The notes beneath the pieces are model-generated. The model was given only the letters and a program-made list of their open reading frames with translations, made no database searches and had not been told where the DNA came from. Below, in pieces: positions 36,286-44,948 of a stretch of DNA of 64,000 nucleotides. The translations under genes and the position numbers were made by a program. Every line of letters begins with the position of its first letter. Within the stretch, counting starts at the first letter, position 1. The DNA is from Bacillus sp. MM2020_4 (GTDB taxonomy: Bacteria; Bacillota; Bacilli; Bacillales; Cytobacillaceae). The DNA lies in NCBI RefSeq assembly GCF_011250555.1, contig NZ_JAANMZ010000003.1, positions 124,001 through 188,000 of the forward strand. The letters run 5' to 3'.

Positions 36286-38217
36286 ATGTCAGATGTTGTA
36301 AAGATTTCGTTTCCTGACGGGGCAGTAAAGGAGTTTGCACGGGGGACAACAACGGAGGATATTGCTGCTTCCATCAGCCCGGGCTTAAAGAAAAAAGCCA
36401 TTGCCGGCAAATGGAATGGCCAACTATTTGATCTTCGCCGTCCCATTATCGAAGACGGATCTATAGAAATAGTTACACCGGAATCAAGTGATGCGCTTGA
36501 AGTTTTACGCCATAGTACTGCCCATTTAATGGCACAAGCGGTCAATCGCCTTTATCCTGATGTAAATCTTGGTGTGGGACCTGTTATTGAAGGCGGATTT
36601 TACTACGATATGGATCTTGAGGTTTCTTTAACACCTGAAGATCTTCCAAAGATTGAAAAGGAAATGATGAAAATTGTTAACGAAAATCTTGAAATCATTC
36701 GAAAAGAAGTAAGCAGGGATGAGGCGGTTCAGCTTTTTACAGAAATGGATGATCCTTATAAGCTTGAATTAATCGAAGCGATTCCAGATGGGGAAACAGT
36801 AACACTTTATCAACAGGGTGAATTCGTTGACCTCTGCCGTGGTATCCATGTTCCTTCTACTGGGAAGATTAAAGAATTTAAATTATTAAGTATTGCCGGT
36901 GCTTATTGGCGCGGCAATAGTGACAATAAAATGCTGCAGCGTGTGTATGGAACTGCTTTTTTCAAAAAAGAGGATTTAGCAGAGCACCTTCGCTTGCTTG
37001 AAGAAGCGAAAGAACGTGATCATCGCAAAATTGGGAAAGAATTGAGCCTTTTCACTAATTCCCAATTAGTTGGACAAGGGTTACCGTTATGGCTTCCTAA
37101 AGGTGCAACAATCCGCCGTATTGTTGAGCGCTATATCGTTGATAAAGAAGTTCGTCTTGGTTATGACCATGTATATACTCCTGTGATGGGAAGTGTTGAG
37201 CTTTATAAAACTTCCGGCCACTGGGATCATTATCAAGAAGACATGTTTCCGGTCATGGACATGGACAACGAGCAATTAGTTCTTCGACCAATGAATTGCC
37301 CGCATCACATGATGGTGTATAAAAACAGCATTCACAGTTATCGTGAACTGCCAATTCGGATTGCGGAACTTGGTACAATGCACCGTTATGAAATGTCCGG
37401 TGCCTTATCTGGATTACAGCGTGTTCGCGGCATGACGTTAAATGACGCCCACATTTTTGTTCGTCCAGATCAAATTAAGGATGAATTCAAACGAGTAGTG
37501 AATCTCGTTCTAGCGGTCTATAAAGATTTTAACCTTACTGATTATTCATTCCGTCTTTCTTACCGTGACCCACAGGATACTGAAAAGTATTTTGATGATG
37601 ATGCGATGTGGGAAAAAGCGCAGGGTATGCTGAAAGAAGCAATGGATGACCTTGGACTTGATTATTATGAAGCAGAGGGTGAAGCGGCTTTTTACGGTCC
37701 TAAGCTTGATGTTCAAGTGAAAACGGCCTTAGGTAAAGAGGAAACTTTATCTACTGTCCAATTAGACTTCTTACTCCCAGAGCGCTTTGATTTAACATAT
37801 GTGGGTGAGGACGGCAAACAGCATCGTCCAGTCGTCATCCACCGCGGTGTCGTGTCAACCATGGAACGGTTTGTAGCCTTCTTAATTGAAGAATACAAAG
37901 GAGCCTTCCCAACATGGCTTGCGCCAGTTCAGGTTCAGGTGATCCCTGTATCGCCGGGCGCACATTATGATTACGCACGTAAGGTTCAGGAGCAATTGCA
38001 AAACGAGGGCTTCCGTGTTGAATTGGATGGCCGTGATGAAAAAATCGGCTATAAAATCCGTGAGGCGCAAATGCAAAAAATACCATATATGCTTGTTGTT
38101 GGTGACAAAGAGGTTGAGGATCAAGCAGTCAACGTTCGTAAATATGGTGAACAAAACTCAGAAACAAAGCCATTCGCGGACTTTCTTACAGCACTTAATG
38201 CTGAAGTGAAAAAATAA
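36286..38217 (+). CDS. thrS: Threonyl-tRNA synthetase
   Basis: ThrS, 643 residues, charges tRNA-Thr. Domains: N-terminal TGS (about 1-62), the editing domain with the HxxxH motif in [17 protein letters not shown] and its CRGIH-type zinc/editing residues (LCRGIHV), the class II catalytic core with motif 1 near [27 protein letters not shown] (Cys/His zinc ligands that select threonine) and motif 3 in [18 protein letters not shown], and the anticodon-binding C-terminus (about 535-640). The frame runs upstream into the T-box at 36175; ATG 36286 after AAGGGAGG is the true start. Regulated by the T-box. Confidence 0.97.
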   Translation: MSDVVKISFPDGAVKEFARGTTTEDIAASISPGLKKKAIAGKWNGQLFDLRRPIIEDGSIEIVTPESSDALEVLRHSTAHLMAQAVNRLYPDVNLGVGPVIEGGFYYDMDLEVSLTPEDLPKIEKEMMKIVNENLEIIRKEVSRDEAVQLFTEMDDPYKLELIEAIPDGETVTLYQQGEFVDLCRGIHVPSTGKIKEFKLLSIAGAYWRGNSDNKMLQRVYGTAFFKKEDLAEHLRLLEEAKERDHRKIGKELSLFTNSQLVGQGLPLWLPKGATIRRIVERYIVDKEVRLGYDHVYTPVMGSVELYKTSGHWDHYQEDMFPVMDMDNEQLVLRPMNCPHHMMVYKNSIHSYRELPIRIAELGTMHRYEMSGALSGLQRVRGMTLNDAHIFVRPDQIKDEFKRVVNLVLAVYKDFNLTDYSFRLSYRDPQDTEKYFDDDAMWEKAQGMLKEAMDDLGLDYYEAEGEAAFYGPKLDVQVKTALGKEETLSTVQLDFLLPERFDLTYVGEDGKQHRPVVIHRGVVSTMERFVAFLIEEYKGAFPTWLAPVQVQVIPVSPGAHYDYARKVQEQLQNEGFRVELDGRDEKIGYKIREAQMQKIPYMLVVGDKEVEDQAVNVRKYGEQNSETKPFADFLTALNAEVKK

Positions 38218-38225
38218 AAGTTTTT

Positions 38226-38253
38226 AAAAAAGGGAGGGAGACTTCCCTTTTTA
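38226..38253 (+). terminator. Terminator after thrS
   Basis: AAAAAAGGGA (38226-38235) / TCCCTTTTT (38244-38252). Confidence 0.8.
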
Positions 38254-38324
38254 TTAAAAAAAATGTTGAATAATTTTTAGTTTCTTGCTACAATAAATTT
38301 CGTTGTCATCAAGGAAATGGTTCG

Positions 38325-38354
38325 TTGACATCATATCTTTGTTTGTGGTATAGT
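38325..38354 (+). promoter_or_regulatory. infC-rpmI-rplT promoter
   Basis: TTGACA (38325-38330), 18-bp spacer, TATAGT (38349-38354), just before the L20 leader. Confidence 0.75.
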
Positions 38355-38361
38355 TACTAAG

Positions 38362-38507
38362 GTGAAAATTGAATACTTATTTTGGGGAAAAGAAGAAGCA
38401 CCCGCTTCTCACCTGATTGACGCATTTGGCAGTTGGCAGGTTTTACGTGAACTTTTTTATTACATTTGTTTCGTAAAGTGTGGGTGTATTCATCCGCACT
38501 TTTTTAT
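38362..38507 (+). promoter_or_regulatory. L20-type autoregulatory leader with terminator
   Basis: The leader upstream of infC-rpmI-rplT in Bacillus is bound by ribosomal protein L20, which promotes termination. Here the region contains a structured stretch (ACCCGCTTCTCACC and following) and a clear intrinsic terminator AAGTGTGGGTG (38476-38486) / CATCCGCACTT (38491-38501) with T6. Assignment as the L20 leader is by position and terminator, not by a covariance search. A 73-codon frame inside it is not a gene. Confidence 0.8.
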
Positions 38508-38606
38508 TTGTGTAACATTGATAAAAAGATTTTCAAACCTGTTGATTCAAGTAAGGTGTCTTGACCCGGAAGTTGTATTCTGATAAATCCTTGGAGGTGG
38601 CTAATT

Positions 38607-39122
38607 ATTAGCAAAGACATGTTGTTAAATGAGGGCATTCGCGCTCGCGAGGTTCGTTTAATTGATCAAAACGGCGAGCAATTAGGAATTAAAACCAAGT
38701 TTGAAGCGTTAGAAATTGCTGGAAGAGTGAATCTTGATTTGGTACTTGTAGCACCAAATGCGAAGCCTCCAGTAGCCCGAATTATGGACTATGGCAAATT
38801 TAAATTCGAGAATCAAAAGAAAGAAAAAGAAGCTCGAAAGAATCAAAAAATCATTACGACAAAAGAAGTACGTCTCAGCCCAACGATTGATGAGCATGAC
38901 TTTAATACAAAGCTGCGCAATGCCATTAAGTTTTTGGAAAAAGGCGACAAGGTAAAAGCTTCAATCCGATTCAAGGGCCGGGCGATTACCCATAAAGAAA
39001 TCGGTCAACGTGTGTTAGACCGTTTTTCCGAAGCGTGCAAGGAAGTTGCAACGATTGAATCACATCCTAAAATGGATGGACGAAGCATGTTCCTAGTTTT
39101 AGCACCAAAACAAGAGAAGTAA
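38607..39122 (+). CDS. infC: Translation initiation factor IF-3 (ATT start)
   Basis: IF-3, 171 residues, binds the 30S subunit and discriminates against non-canonical starts. The first ATG in frame is 38619, but the ribosome binding site GGAGGTGG (38593-38600) is 19-21 bases before it. The in-frame codons between are ATT ATT AGC AAA GAC. As in B. subtilis, the gene therefore starts at an ATT (38607, or 38604), giving [20 protein letters not shown]. The rare start lets IF-3 limit its own synthesis. The N-domain (about 1-75), basic linker ([11 protein letters not shown]) and C-domain ([17 protein letters not shown]) are complete. Preceded by the L20 leader. Confidence 0.95.
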   Translation: MSKDMLLNEGIRAREVRLIDQNGEQLGIKTKFEALEIAGRVNLDLVLVAPNAKPPVARIMDYGKFKFENQKKEKEARKNQKIITTKEVRLSPTIDEHDFNTKLRNAIKFLEKGDKVKASIRFKGRAITHKEIGQRVLDRFSEACKEVATIESHPKMDGRSMFLVLAPKQEK

Positions 39123-39139
39123 TAAGGAGGACAATCACA

Positions 39140-39340
39140 ATGCCTAAAATGAAAACTCACCGCGGCGCTGCAAAGCGTTTCAAGAAAACAGGTTCTGGTC
39201 AATTAAAACGTGACCATGCTTATACAAGCCACTTATTTGCGAACAAATCTACAAAAGCTAAGCGTAAACTTCGCAAAGGAACTCTTGTTTCTAAAGGCGA
39301 TTTCAAACGCATTCGTCAATTATTAACTTACATGAAGTAA
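39140..39340 (+). CDS. rpmI: 50S ribosomal protein L35
   Basis: L35, 66 residues, a small basic protein of the large ribosomal subunit: [20 protein letters not shown] at the N-terminus and [12 protein letters not shown] at the end, both typical. It lies 17 bases after infC with AAGGAGG before its ATG, and rplT follows after 33 bases. The three genes form the standard infC-rpmI-rplT operon controlled by L20 binding the leader. Confidence 0.98.
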   Translation: MPKMKTHRGAAKRFKKTGSGQLKRDHAYTSHLFANKSTKAKRKLRKGTLVSKGDFKRIRQLLTYMK

Positions 39341-39373
39341 TCTCAAGTGATCGATATCTAGGAGGGAAATTAC

Positions 39374-39733
39374 ATGCCACGTGTTAAAGGCGGTACAGTT
39401 ACGCGCAAGCGTCGTAAAAAAGTTCTTAAATTAGCAAAAGGTTATTACGGTTCAAAACATACATTATATAAAGTTGCTAACCAACAGGTTATGAAATCAT
39501 TAATGTATGCATTCCGCGACCGTCGCCAGAAAAAGCGCGACTTCCGCAAACTTTGGATTACTCGTATCAATGCAGCAGCTCGTATGAACGGTCTTTCTTA
39601 TAGCCGTTTAATGCACGGTTTAAAGCTTGCTGGTATCGAAGTAAACCGCAAGATGCTTGCTGAATTAGCGGTAAGCGATGCAAACGCATTTGCTGAATTA
39701 GCTAACGTTGCTAAGCAACAAAACAACAAATAA
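39374..39733 (+). CDS. rplT: 50S ribosomal protein L20
   Basis: L20, 119 residues, is an early assembly protein of the 50S subunit that binds 23S rRNA; in Bacillus it also represses its own operon through the leader. The long basic N-terminal helix begins [19 protein letters not shown], followed by [21 protein letters not shown] (split here) and the globular C-terminus ending [14 protein letters not shown]. The ribosome binding site is AGGAGGG. A terminator follows at 39746-39775. Confidence 0.98.
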   Translation: MPRVKGGTVTRKRRKKVLKLAKGYYGSKHTLYKVANQQVMKSLMYAFRDRRQKKRDFRKLWITRINAAARMNGLSYSRLMHGLKLAGIEVNRKMLAELAVSDANAFAELANVAKQQNNK

Positions 39734-39745
39734 TTTTTGATAAAT

Positions 39746-39775
39746 GCCATTCTCATCGATGAGGATGGCTTTTTC
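39746..39775 (+). terminator. Terminator after rplT
   Basis: GCCATTCTCAT (39746-39756) / ATGAGGATGGC (39759-39769, one G-T) then T5. Confidence 0.88.
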
Positions 39776-39794
39776 TATAAGGGGGATTTAGAGG

Positions 39795-40055
39795 ATGACG
39801 ATGATGTTAGCAATCTTTGTTGTTATGAATATCGCTGGTCTGTTCATTATGGGAGTGGATAAAAAGCGGGCGAGAAAACATCAATATAGAATAAGGGAGC
39901 GGACTTTGTGGCTTGTAGCTCTATTTGGGGGAGCAATTGGGACGACGGCAGGGATGCAGATTTACCGCCACAAAACGAAGCATACCTCGTTTAAAGTTGG
40001 CTTCCCTGTCCTTGCTATTATAGAGTTCGTTCTTTTTATAAAAATACTATTATAA
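39795..40055 (+). CDS. ysdA: YsdA, DUF1294 membrane protein
   Basis: An 86-residue DUF1294 family protein with three membrane segments: residues about 3-20, about 38-55 (LWLVALFGGAIGTTAGMQ) and about 68-84. Family motifs are MGVDKKRARKHQYRIRE in the first loop and the block GAIGTTAGMQIYRHKTKH. Function unknown. Starts at 39801 or 39804 are possible, but GGGGGA is best spaced for 39795. It follows the rplT terminator and converges on ysdB, the same order as in B. subtilis. Confidence 0.88.
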   Translation: MTMMLAIFVVMNIAGLFIMGVDKKRARKHQYRIRERTLWLVALFGGAIGTTAGMQIYRHKTKHTSFKVGFPVLAIIEFVLFIKILL

Positions 40056-40076
40056 AAAGCCGCTTACATAGCGGCT
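40052..40076 (-). terminator. Terminator of ysdB (also near ysdA end)
   Basis: AGCCGC (40058-40063) / GCGGCT (40071-40076) with A5 on the left, which is a U-tract on the reverse strand. Confidence 0.75.
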
Positions 40077-40077
40077 G

Positions 40078-40452
40078 TCATTGTAAGAATTCCTTCACCG
40101 GACTTTTCCAACTAATTTCGGCATTCGGATAGTACTCGCGTATTTTTTTATCCATATAGTAAAAATCATCTTTTACCATCCCTTTTAACGAAGCCGTGTT
40201 TTCCGGCCAAATGGAGATGGACACAACATCAAAAGTATTATTAGCAGTTCCCATGTATTTTTCACCGGCAAACACAGCACCTTTATAGGTGAGGTGAAAA
40301 TTCCTTCTCACATCATCATGATCAAGTAGTAAGAACCGTTTATGTTTACGTGCCGATTCAAGCTTTCGGGACGATTGAAATAGTAATTTAACCCCCATGT
40401 AAACCGCAAAAATGATGAAAAATAATAATACGAAGCGCAGTAACCAAATCAT
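40078..40452 (-). CDS. ysdB: YsdB, sigma-W pathway protein
   Basis: A 124-residue protein with one N-terminal membrane segment (residues 3-25, LLRFVLLFFIIFAVYMGVKLLF) and a cytoplasmic beta-rich domain: RRNFHLTYKGAVFAGEKYMG, VVSISIWPENTASLKGM, and YPNAEISWKSPVKEFLQ at the end. It is the orthologue of B. subtilis YsdB, which affects sigma-W activity, possibly through RsiW proteolysis; the mechanism is not known. The ATG at 40452 follows AGGAGGCTTAGCC on the reverse strand. Convergent with ysdA. Confidence 0.88.
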   Translation of the reverse strand: MIWLLRFVLLFFIIFAVYMGVKLLFQSSRKLESARKHKRFLLLDHDDVRRNFHLTYKGAVFAGEKYMGTANNTFDVVSISIWPENTASLKGMVKDDFYYMDKKIREYYPNAEISWKSPVKEFLQ

Positions 40453-40557
40453 GGCTAAGCCTCCTACACCTATTTTCTATGTATTACGACTCAGCTGCAA
40501 AAAGGTTTCAATTATTTCTCACTTTGCTATAATTTTTCCATAAGGAGTGTGAGTTGA

Positions 40558-41049
40558 ATGCAACTTGAAAAACTGTTTAAGATGCAAGCGGCGTTGGATA
40601 CCCATATTGAGGAAAAGCACAATTTACAGGAAGAGGATTTATTCGAAAGGAAAATTCTTGCCTTGCTTGTGGAAATCGGGGAATTGGCGAATGAAACCCG
40701 CTGTTTTAAGTTTTGGAGTGTGAGACCATCTTCCGCTAAAGAAGTGATTTTAGAAGAGTTTGTCGATGGGGTTCATTTTATTTTGTCGCTCGGGATTGAG
40801 TGTGGCTTTGACCGCCAGCGAGTTGAAGTAGATATCAGTCAGTCTAATTTGAATGTAACGGAGCAGTTTCTTCGTGTTTATGAAAGGATCACCATCTTTC
40901 ACAAAAGCAAAGACTTGACTGACTTTAGATATTTATTCGAGTCATACTTGCGGCTGGCCTTGTTGCTAGGTTTCAAAGATGAGGAAATCGAAAAGGCATA
41001 TTTTGATAAAAACGAAGTGAATTATCAAAGACAACAAAATAACTATTAG
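40558..41049 (+). CDS. dUTP diphosphatase, all-alpha (MazG-like dimeric) type
   Basis: A 163-residue all-alpha NTP pyrophosphohydrolase of the dimeric dUTPase family, which hydrolyses dUTP to dUMP and keeps uracil out of DNA. The metal-binding glutamates are visible in LVEIGELANETRCFKFW (ExxE) and the later EEFVDGVHFILSLG (ExxD). SNLNVTEQFLRVYE and the C-terminal ELRLALLLGF-like helix fit the family. The ribosome binding site AAGGAGTGTG precedes the ATG. It is divergent from ysdB and precedes ysdC by 72 bases. Confidence 0.9.
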   Translation: MQLEKLFKMQAALDTHIEEKHNLQEEDLFERKILALLVEIGELANETRCFKFWSVRPSSAKEVILEEFVDGVHFILSLGIECGFDRQRVEVDISQSNLNVTEQFLRVYERITIFHKSKDLTDFRYLFESYLRLALLLGFKDEEIEKAYFDKNEVNYQRQQNNY

Positions 41050-41121
41050 CAGGAAATTGTGAATTTGCAGATTCCTTCTGTATAATAAAGAATGTAGTAC
41101 ATACATAAAGGGGGCTTATTA

Positions 41122-42207
41122 ATGGTGCAATTAGACGCAACATTAACGATGTTAAAAGAATTAACGGATGCCAGAGGAATTGCCGGCAACGAGCGCGAAG
41201 TCCGCGATGTGATGAAGAAATACATAGAACCATTTGCCGATGAATTAACAACGGATGGCCTTGGCAGTTTAATCGCAAAAAAGGTCGGGAAAGCCGGCGG
41301 ACCGAAGATTATGGTGGCGGGTCACTTAGATGAAGTTGGCTTCATGATCACCCAAATTGATGATAAAGGCTTTCTGCGCTTCCAACCGGTCGGTGGCTGG
41401 TGGGGGCAGGTTATGCTCGCACAACGGGTAACCATTGTGACGAGGAAGGGTGATGTAACAGGTATCATTGGCTCTAAGCCGCCGCATGTTCTGTCGGCTG
41501 AGGCCCGCAAAAAGCCGGTTGAGATTAAAGATATGTTTATTGATATCGGTGCATCAAGCCGTGAGGAAGCTTCAGAATGGGGCGTCCGTCCTGGGGATAT
41601 GGTTGTCCCATATTTTGAATTTACGGTTATGAATAATGAGAAAATGCTGTTGGCGAAGGCATGGGATAATCGGATTGGCTGTGCAATTGCGATTGATGTT
41701 TTGAAGCGATTAAAGGACGTCGAACATCCTAATGAGGTGTACGGTGTTGGGGCGGTTCAAGAAGAGGTTGGATTACGTGGTGCCAAGACGGCAACGTATA
41801 AAATCCAGCCAGAAATCGGTTTTGCAGTGGATGTCGGTATCGCTGGCGATACACCTGGGATTTCCGAAAAAGAAGCGATGAGTAAAATGGGTAAAGGACC
41901 TCAGGTAGTTGTCTATGATGCTTCGATGGTCGCTCATAAAGGCTTGCGTGATTTAGTCACGGATACAGCGGATGAATTGAATATCCCATATCAATTCGAA
42001 TCCATCCCTGGTGGTGGAACTGATGCAGGCTCCATTCATTTGACACACAATGGCGTACCGGCATTGGCCATTACCATTGCTACCCGTTATATCCATTCAC
42101 ACGCAGCGATGCTTCACCGTGACGATTATGAAAATGCGGTTAAATTAATTGTCGAAGTGATTAAACGCTTAGACCGTGAAACGGTTGATAAGATTACATT
42201 TGAATAA
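41122..42207 (+). CDS. ysdC: M42 family metallopeptidase YsdC
   Basis: A 361-residue aminopeptidase/glucanase-type M42 peptidase that forms large cytosolic complexes and trims peptides with two metal ions. Metal and catalytic residues are in the standard places: His/Asp in [12 protein letters not shown], Asp in [12 protein letters not shown], the Glu pair in [14 protein letters not shown], Asp in [11 protein letters not shown], and the late His in [10 protein letters not shown]. The family insert (about 70-165) is present. AAAGGGGGC precedes the ATG. A terminator follows at 42217-42250. Confidence 0.94.
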   Translation: MVQLDATLTMLKELTDARGIAGNEREVRDVMKKYIEPFADELTTDGLGSLIAKKVGKAGGPKIMVAGHLDEVGFMITQIDDKGFLRFQPVGGWWGQVMLAQRVTIVTRKGDVTGIIGSKPPHVLSAEARKKPVEIKDMFIDIGASSREEASEWGVRPGDMVVPYFEFTVMNNEKMLLAKAWDNRIGCAIAIDVLKRLKDVEHPNEVYGVGAVQEEVGLRGAKTATYKIQPEIGFAVDVGIAGDTPGISEKEAMSKMGKGPQVVVYDASMVAHKGLRDLVTDTADELNIPYQFESIPGGGTDAGSIHLTHNGVPALAITIATRYIHSHAAMLHRDDYENAVKLIVEVIKRLDRETVDKITFE

Positions 42208-42216
42208 AAGTATTAG

Positions 42217-42250
42217 ATCCTCGGCTGAAGGTTTTGGTCGAGGATTTTTT
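42217..42250 (+). terminator. Terminator after ysdC
   Basis: ATCCTCG (42217-42223) / CGAGGAT (42239-42245) then T6. Confidence 0.83.
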
Positions 42251-42253
42251 ATA

Positions 42254-42286
42254 TAAAAAAAGCTGCCTGGGGTGATTATGGCAGCT
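42254..42286 (-). terminator. Terminator of sspI
   Basis: AGCTGCC (42261-42267) / GGCAGCT (42280-42286) with A7 on the left, a U-tract for the reverse strand. Confidence 0.85.
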
Positions 42287-42298
42287 TGGATAGGAGGG

Positions 42299-42505
42299 TT
42301 ACTTTAGTCCGCTCTCAAGGACGGAAAGCATTTCCTTTTTCTCTTCTTCAGATGCGTTTTTCCAAATGATTTCAAATAAAACGCCTAGTCCTGGGAGCAT
42401 CTTTTCTTCCCCATTTTGAATCGCATCAACGATTGTATCCTCTAATTGATCTTGTGTGTTGCCTGAAACATTGTGAATAATAGCATTACGCAAATTTAGG
42501 TTCAT
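42299..42505 (-). CDS. sspI: Small acid-soluble spore protein I
   Basis: SspI, 68 residues, a minor spore protein made in the forespore under sigma-G in Bacillus. The sequence [35 protein letters not shown] and [17 protein letters not shown] matches the family over its full length. It is not one of the DNA-binding alpha/beta SASPs. ATG 42505 is well spaced from AAGGAG; the GTG at 42511 abuts that element. It lies reversed between ysdC and ysgA, as in B. subtilis. Confidence 0.95.
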   Translation of the reverse strand: MNLNLRNAIIHNVSGNTQDQLEDTIVDAIQNGEEKMLPGLGVLFEIIWKNASEEEKKEMLSVLESGLK

Positions 42506-42613
42506 ATCCACACACTCCTTTTTATCCTGTATTTCTTTAATATGTTTTCTATTTTTGGTTTAATTATGTATTATTGTTATCATTACATGAGTTTTTTTAA
42601 AGGAGACCGAGTT

Positions 42614-43363
42614 TTGAAATATATAGAATCTGTCAATAATTCTAAGGTAAAACAATGGAAAAAACTTTTAACGAAAAAAGAGCGAGATAAGTCGGGAACA
42701 TTTTTAATCGAAGGGTTTCATTTAGTGGAAGAGGCATTAAAGCAGGGTGAGCAAATTTTAGAAGTGATTGTTTCGGAAAAAGTGGACTTACCGCCCCGTT
42801 GGGATCCCGCCGGTACACCTGTCACACTCGTCACAGACGAGATTTCGAATTTGTTATCCGAGACTGAAGCACCGCAAGGGATTTATGCCGTTTGCCGACA
42901 AACTGTTTCCGAAGCTGGTGAGGCAAAAACCTTTTTATTCATCGATGCTGTCCAAGACCCGGGAAATCTGGGTACGATGATTCGGACAGCGGATGCCGCT
43001 GGTATTGATGCAGTTATTGTCGGTCGCGGCAGTGTTGATATTTTTAACTCCAAGGTACTTAGATCTGCACAAGGAAGCCACTTTCATCTTCCGATTATTA
43101 GAGGTGATTTGCATGAATGGATCAACAAACTTGAAGAAAAAAATATTCCAGTTTACGGAACGGCACTAGAAGGGGCTTCAGCATACACTGATATATCAAG
43201 TGGAGATTCATTTGCGCTGATTGTTGGCAACGAGGGAAACGGTGTCGGAAAAGATATTCTTTCAAGCACCACAGCCAATCTTTATATTCCGATATACGGG
43301 AAAAGCGAGTCGCTAAATGTCGCGGTCGCAACAGGAATTCTGCTCTATTATTTGAAAAAATAG
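42614..43363 (+). CDS. ysgA: SpoU-family RNA 2'-O-methyltransferase YsgA
   Basis: A 249-residue TrmH/SpoU methyltransferase. An N-terminal substrate-binding domain (about 1-85, with KKLLTKKERDKSGTFLIEG) precedes the knotted SPOUT domain. The three SpoU motifs are visible: DPGNLGTMIRTADAAGIDAV, FALIVGNEGNGV and LYIPIYGKSESLNVAVATGI. It probably modifies rRNA or tRNA; the site is not known. The frame opens at 42542, but AAAGGAG lies before the TTG at 42614, where the family begins (MKYIESVNN). It directly precedes the pheS T-box. Confidence 0.93.
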   Translation: MKYIESVNNSKVKQWKKLLTKKERDKSGTFLIEGFHLVEEALKQGEQILEVIVSEKVDLPPRWDPAGTPVTLVTDEISNLLSETEAPQGIYAVCRQTVSEAGEAKTFLFIDAVQDPGNLGTMIRTADAAGIDAVIVGRGSVDIFNSKVLRSAQGSHFHLPIIRGDLHEWINKLEEKNIPVYGTALEGASAYTDISSGDSFALIVGNEGNGVGKDILSSTTANLYIPIYGKSESLNVAVATGILLYYLKK

Positions 43364-43375
43364 ATGCAAACTGGT

Positions 43376-43405
43376 TTGACCTTTTGAGGAAAATTATTAT
43401 ATAAT
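43376..43405 (+). promoter_or_regulatory. pheST promoter
   Basis: TTGACC (43376-43381), 18-bp spacer, TATAAT (43400-43405). Confidence 0.7.
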
Positions 43406-43411
43406 AGTGAA

Positions 43412-43690
43412 CAATTGATTATTATAAAAACGATGACGGAGAAAAGTATCATGTCAATTGACCATGTAGGGAGAAAGTGCCTCGACTGAAAGCACTTTTA
43501 TGGTTCAGGACAAGAGAAGTTCACCTCCCGAGTTGGCATCGGGACCATTTTTTGCGAAAAAAATGTAAAGATGCACCGGCATATGCCGTTATCCGAATGA
43601 AGCGAACACAATGTTTCTATACATATCGTGTTTACAAGGGTGGTACCGCGAATAACAAACCTCGTCCCTTACCAGGGATGGGGTTTTTTT
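43412..43690 (+). promoter_or_regulatory. T-box leader of pheST, Phe (TTC) specifier
   Basis: The T-box GGGTGGTACCGCG is at 43638-43650. The terminator CCTCGTCCCT (43660-43669) / AGGGATGGGG (43674-43683) with T7 follows. The specifier is probably TTC at 43520-43522 in GAGAAGTTCACCTC, matching phenylalanine. An open frame across this leader (43477-43770) is a by-product of the RNA, not a gene. Confidence 0.94.
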
Positions 43691-43697
43691 GTCTTTT

Positions 43698-43749
43698 GGT
43701 GCCTGACACCCTTTGTACTATCACCGTATTAGTAATGGTGCCTGACACC
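43698..43749 (+). repeat. Two copies of GGTGCCTGACACC
   Basis: Identical 13-mers at 43698-43710 and 43737-43749, 39 bp apart, between the T-box terminator and the pheS ribosome binding site. Each has GGTG/CACC ends. Related sequence forms the hairpin after lysC at 63882-63920. Looks like a small dispersed repeat family. Confidence 0.7.
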
Positions 43750-43783
43750 AATCTTACCGGCTATGAATAAGGAGGAATTGATC

Positions 43784-44821
43784 ATGCAAGAACGTTTAAA
43801 GGAATTGCAGGAAGAGGCAATTCAAAAAATTGAGCAGTCTGCAAGCTTAAAAGAATTAAATGACATCCGTGTTGCCTATTTAGGGAAAAAGGGCCCAATC
43901 ACTGAAGTACTTCGCGGGATGGGCAAATTGTCTGCTGAAGAGCGCCCAGTGATGGGAGCACTCGCGAATGAAGTCCGTGAAGCGATTGCGGTAAAAATTG
44001 AGGCAAAACAAAAGGGGTTAGAAGAGGCTGCTGTTCTTGAAAAGCTAGCATCTGAAAGTATTGATGTGACACTTCCTGGAAGCCCAGTTAGGCAAGGAAA
44101 TCACCATCCGTTAACAAGAATCATTGAAGAAATTGAAGACTTATTTATTGGCATGGGCTATCAAGTTGCTGAAGGGCCAGAGGTTGAGCAAGATTACTAT
44201 AACTTCGAAGCACTTAATTTACCGAAAGGTCACCCTGCTCGCGACATGCAAGACTCGTTCTATATCACCGAAGAGATTTTGATGCGAACTCACACATCAC
44301 CAGTCCAAGCAAGGACAATGGAGAAACATCAAGGGAAGGGGCCGATCAAAATTATTTGTCCGGGTAAAGTCTATCGCCGGGACAATGACGATGCGACACA
44401 CTCACACCAATTCATGCAAATTGAAGGCCTCGTAGTTGGCGAGAATATCCGCATGAGTGATTTAAAAGGAACGTTAGAGGTTTTTGCGAAAAAAATGTTC
44501 GGAGCTGACCGTGAAATTCGCTTAAGACCAAGTTTCTTCCCATTTACAGAGCCATCTGTTGAAATGGATATATCCTGCAAAATCTGCGGTGGTTCAGGCT
44601 GCAGTGTGTGTAAACAAACAGGCTGGATTGAAATTCTTGGTGCTGGCATGGTTCATCCAAACGTTCTTGAGATGGCTGGGTATGATTCTAAAAAATACAC
44701 AGGATTTGCCTTCGGTATGGGACCTGAGCGGATTGCCATGTTAAAATACGGTGTCGATGACATCAGACATTTTTATACAAATGATGTTCGGTTCTTAAAA
44801 CAATTTTCAAAACATGAATAA
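43784..44821 (+). CDS. pheS: Phenylalanyl-tRNA synthetase subunit alpha
   Basis: PheS, 345 residues, is the catalytic subunit of the alpha2beta2 enzyme. An N-terminal coiled coil (about 1-85) binds tRNA. The class II core follows with motif 1 around [19 protein letters not shown], motif 2 in [19 protein letters not shown] and motif 3 in [18 protein letters not shown] cysteine cluster ([16 protein letters not shown]) is the usual bacterial insertion. The frame opens at 43763; ATG 43784 after AAGGAGG is the start used by the family. Controlled by the T-box; pheT follows after 127 bases. Confidence 0.97.
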   Translation: MQERLKELQEEAIQKIEQSASLKELNDIRVAYLGKKGPITEVLRGMGKLSAEERPVMGALANEVREAIAVKIEAKQKGLEEAAVLEKLASESIDVTLPGSPVRQGNHHPLTRIIEEIEDLFIGMGYQVAEGPEVEQDYYNFEALNLPKGHPARDMQDSFYITEEILMRTHTSPVQARTMEKHQGKGPIKIICPGKVYRRDNDDATHSHQFMQIEGLVVGENIRMSDLKGTLEVFAKKMFGADREIRLRPSFFPFTEPSVEMDISCKICGGSGCSVCKQTGWIEILGAGMVHPNVLEMAGYDSKKYTGFAFGMGPERIAMLKYGVDDIRHFYTNDVRFLKQFSKHE

Positions 44822-44866
44822 AACAAAATGCACCTTGATATGGGGCGACAGGCATAAGACGAGCAG

Positions 44867-44901
44867 CCGGCAGTAAGGTTGTTCTGTACCCTTTTTGCCG
44901 G
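44867..44901 (+). other. Hairpin between pheS and pheT
   Basis: CCGGCA (44867-44872) / TGCCGG (44896-44901), with AAGG/CCTT able to extend inward. There is no T-run, so it is not a terminator. It may stabilise or process the dicistronic message. Confidence 0.4.
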
Positions 44902-44948
44902 ATTGGCTTACTAGGCGCTGAAAATGGATAATAGAAGGAGATGACGAC

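Noticed and set aside
38362-38583. 73-codon forward frame before infC
   Set aside because: It covers the L20-type leader and its terminator; no ribosome binding site and no protein-like composition.
43477-43770. 97-codon forward frame before pheS
   Set aside because: It lies across the T-box, its terminator and the short repeats, has no ribosome binding site, and its sequence is explained by the RNA structure.
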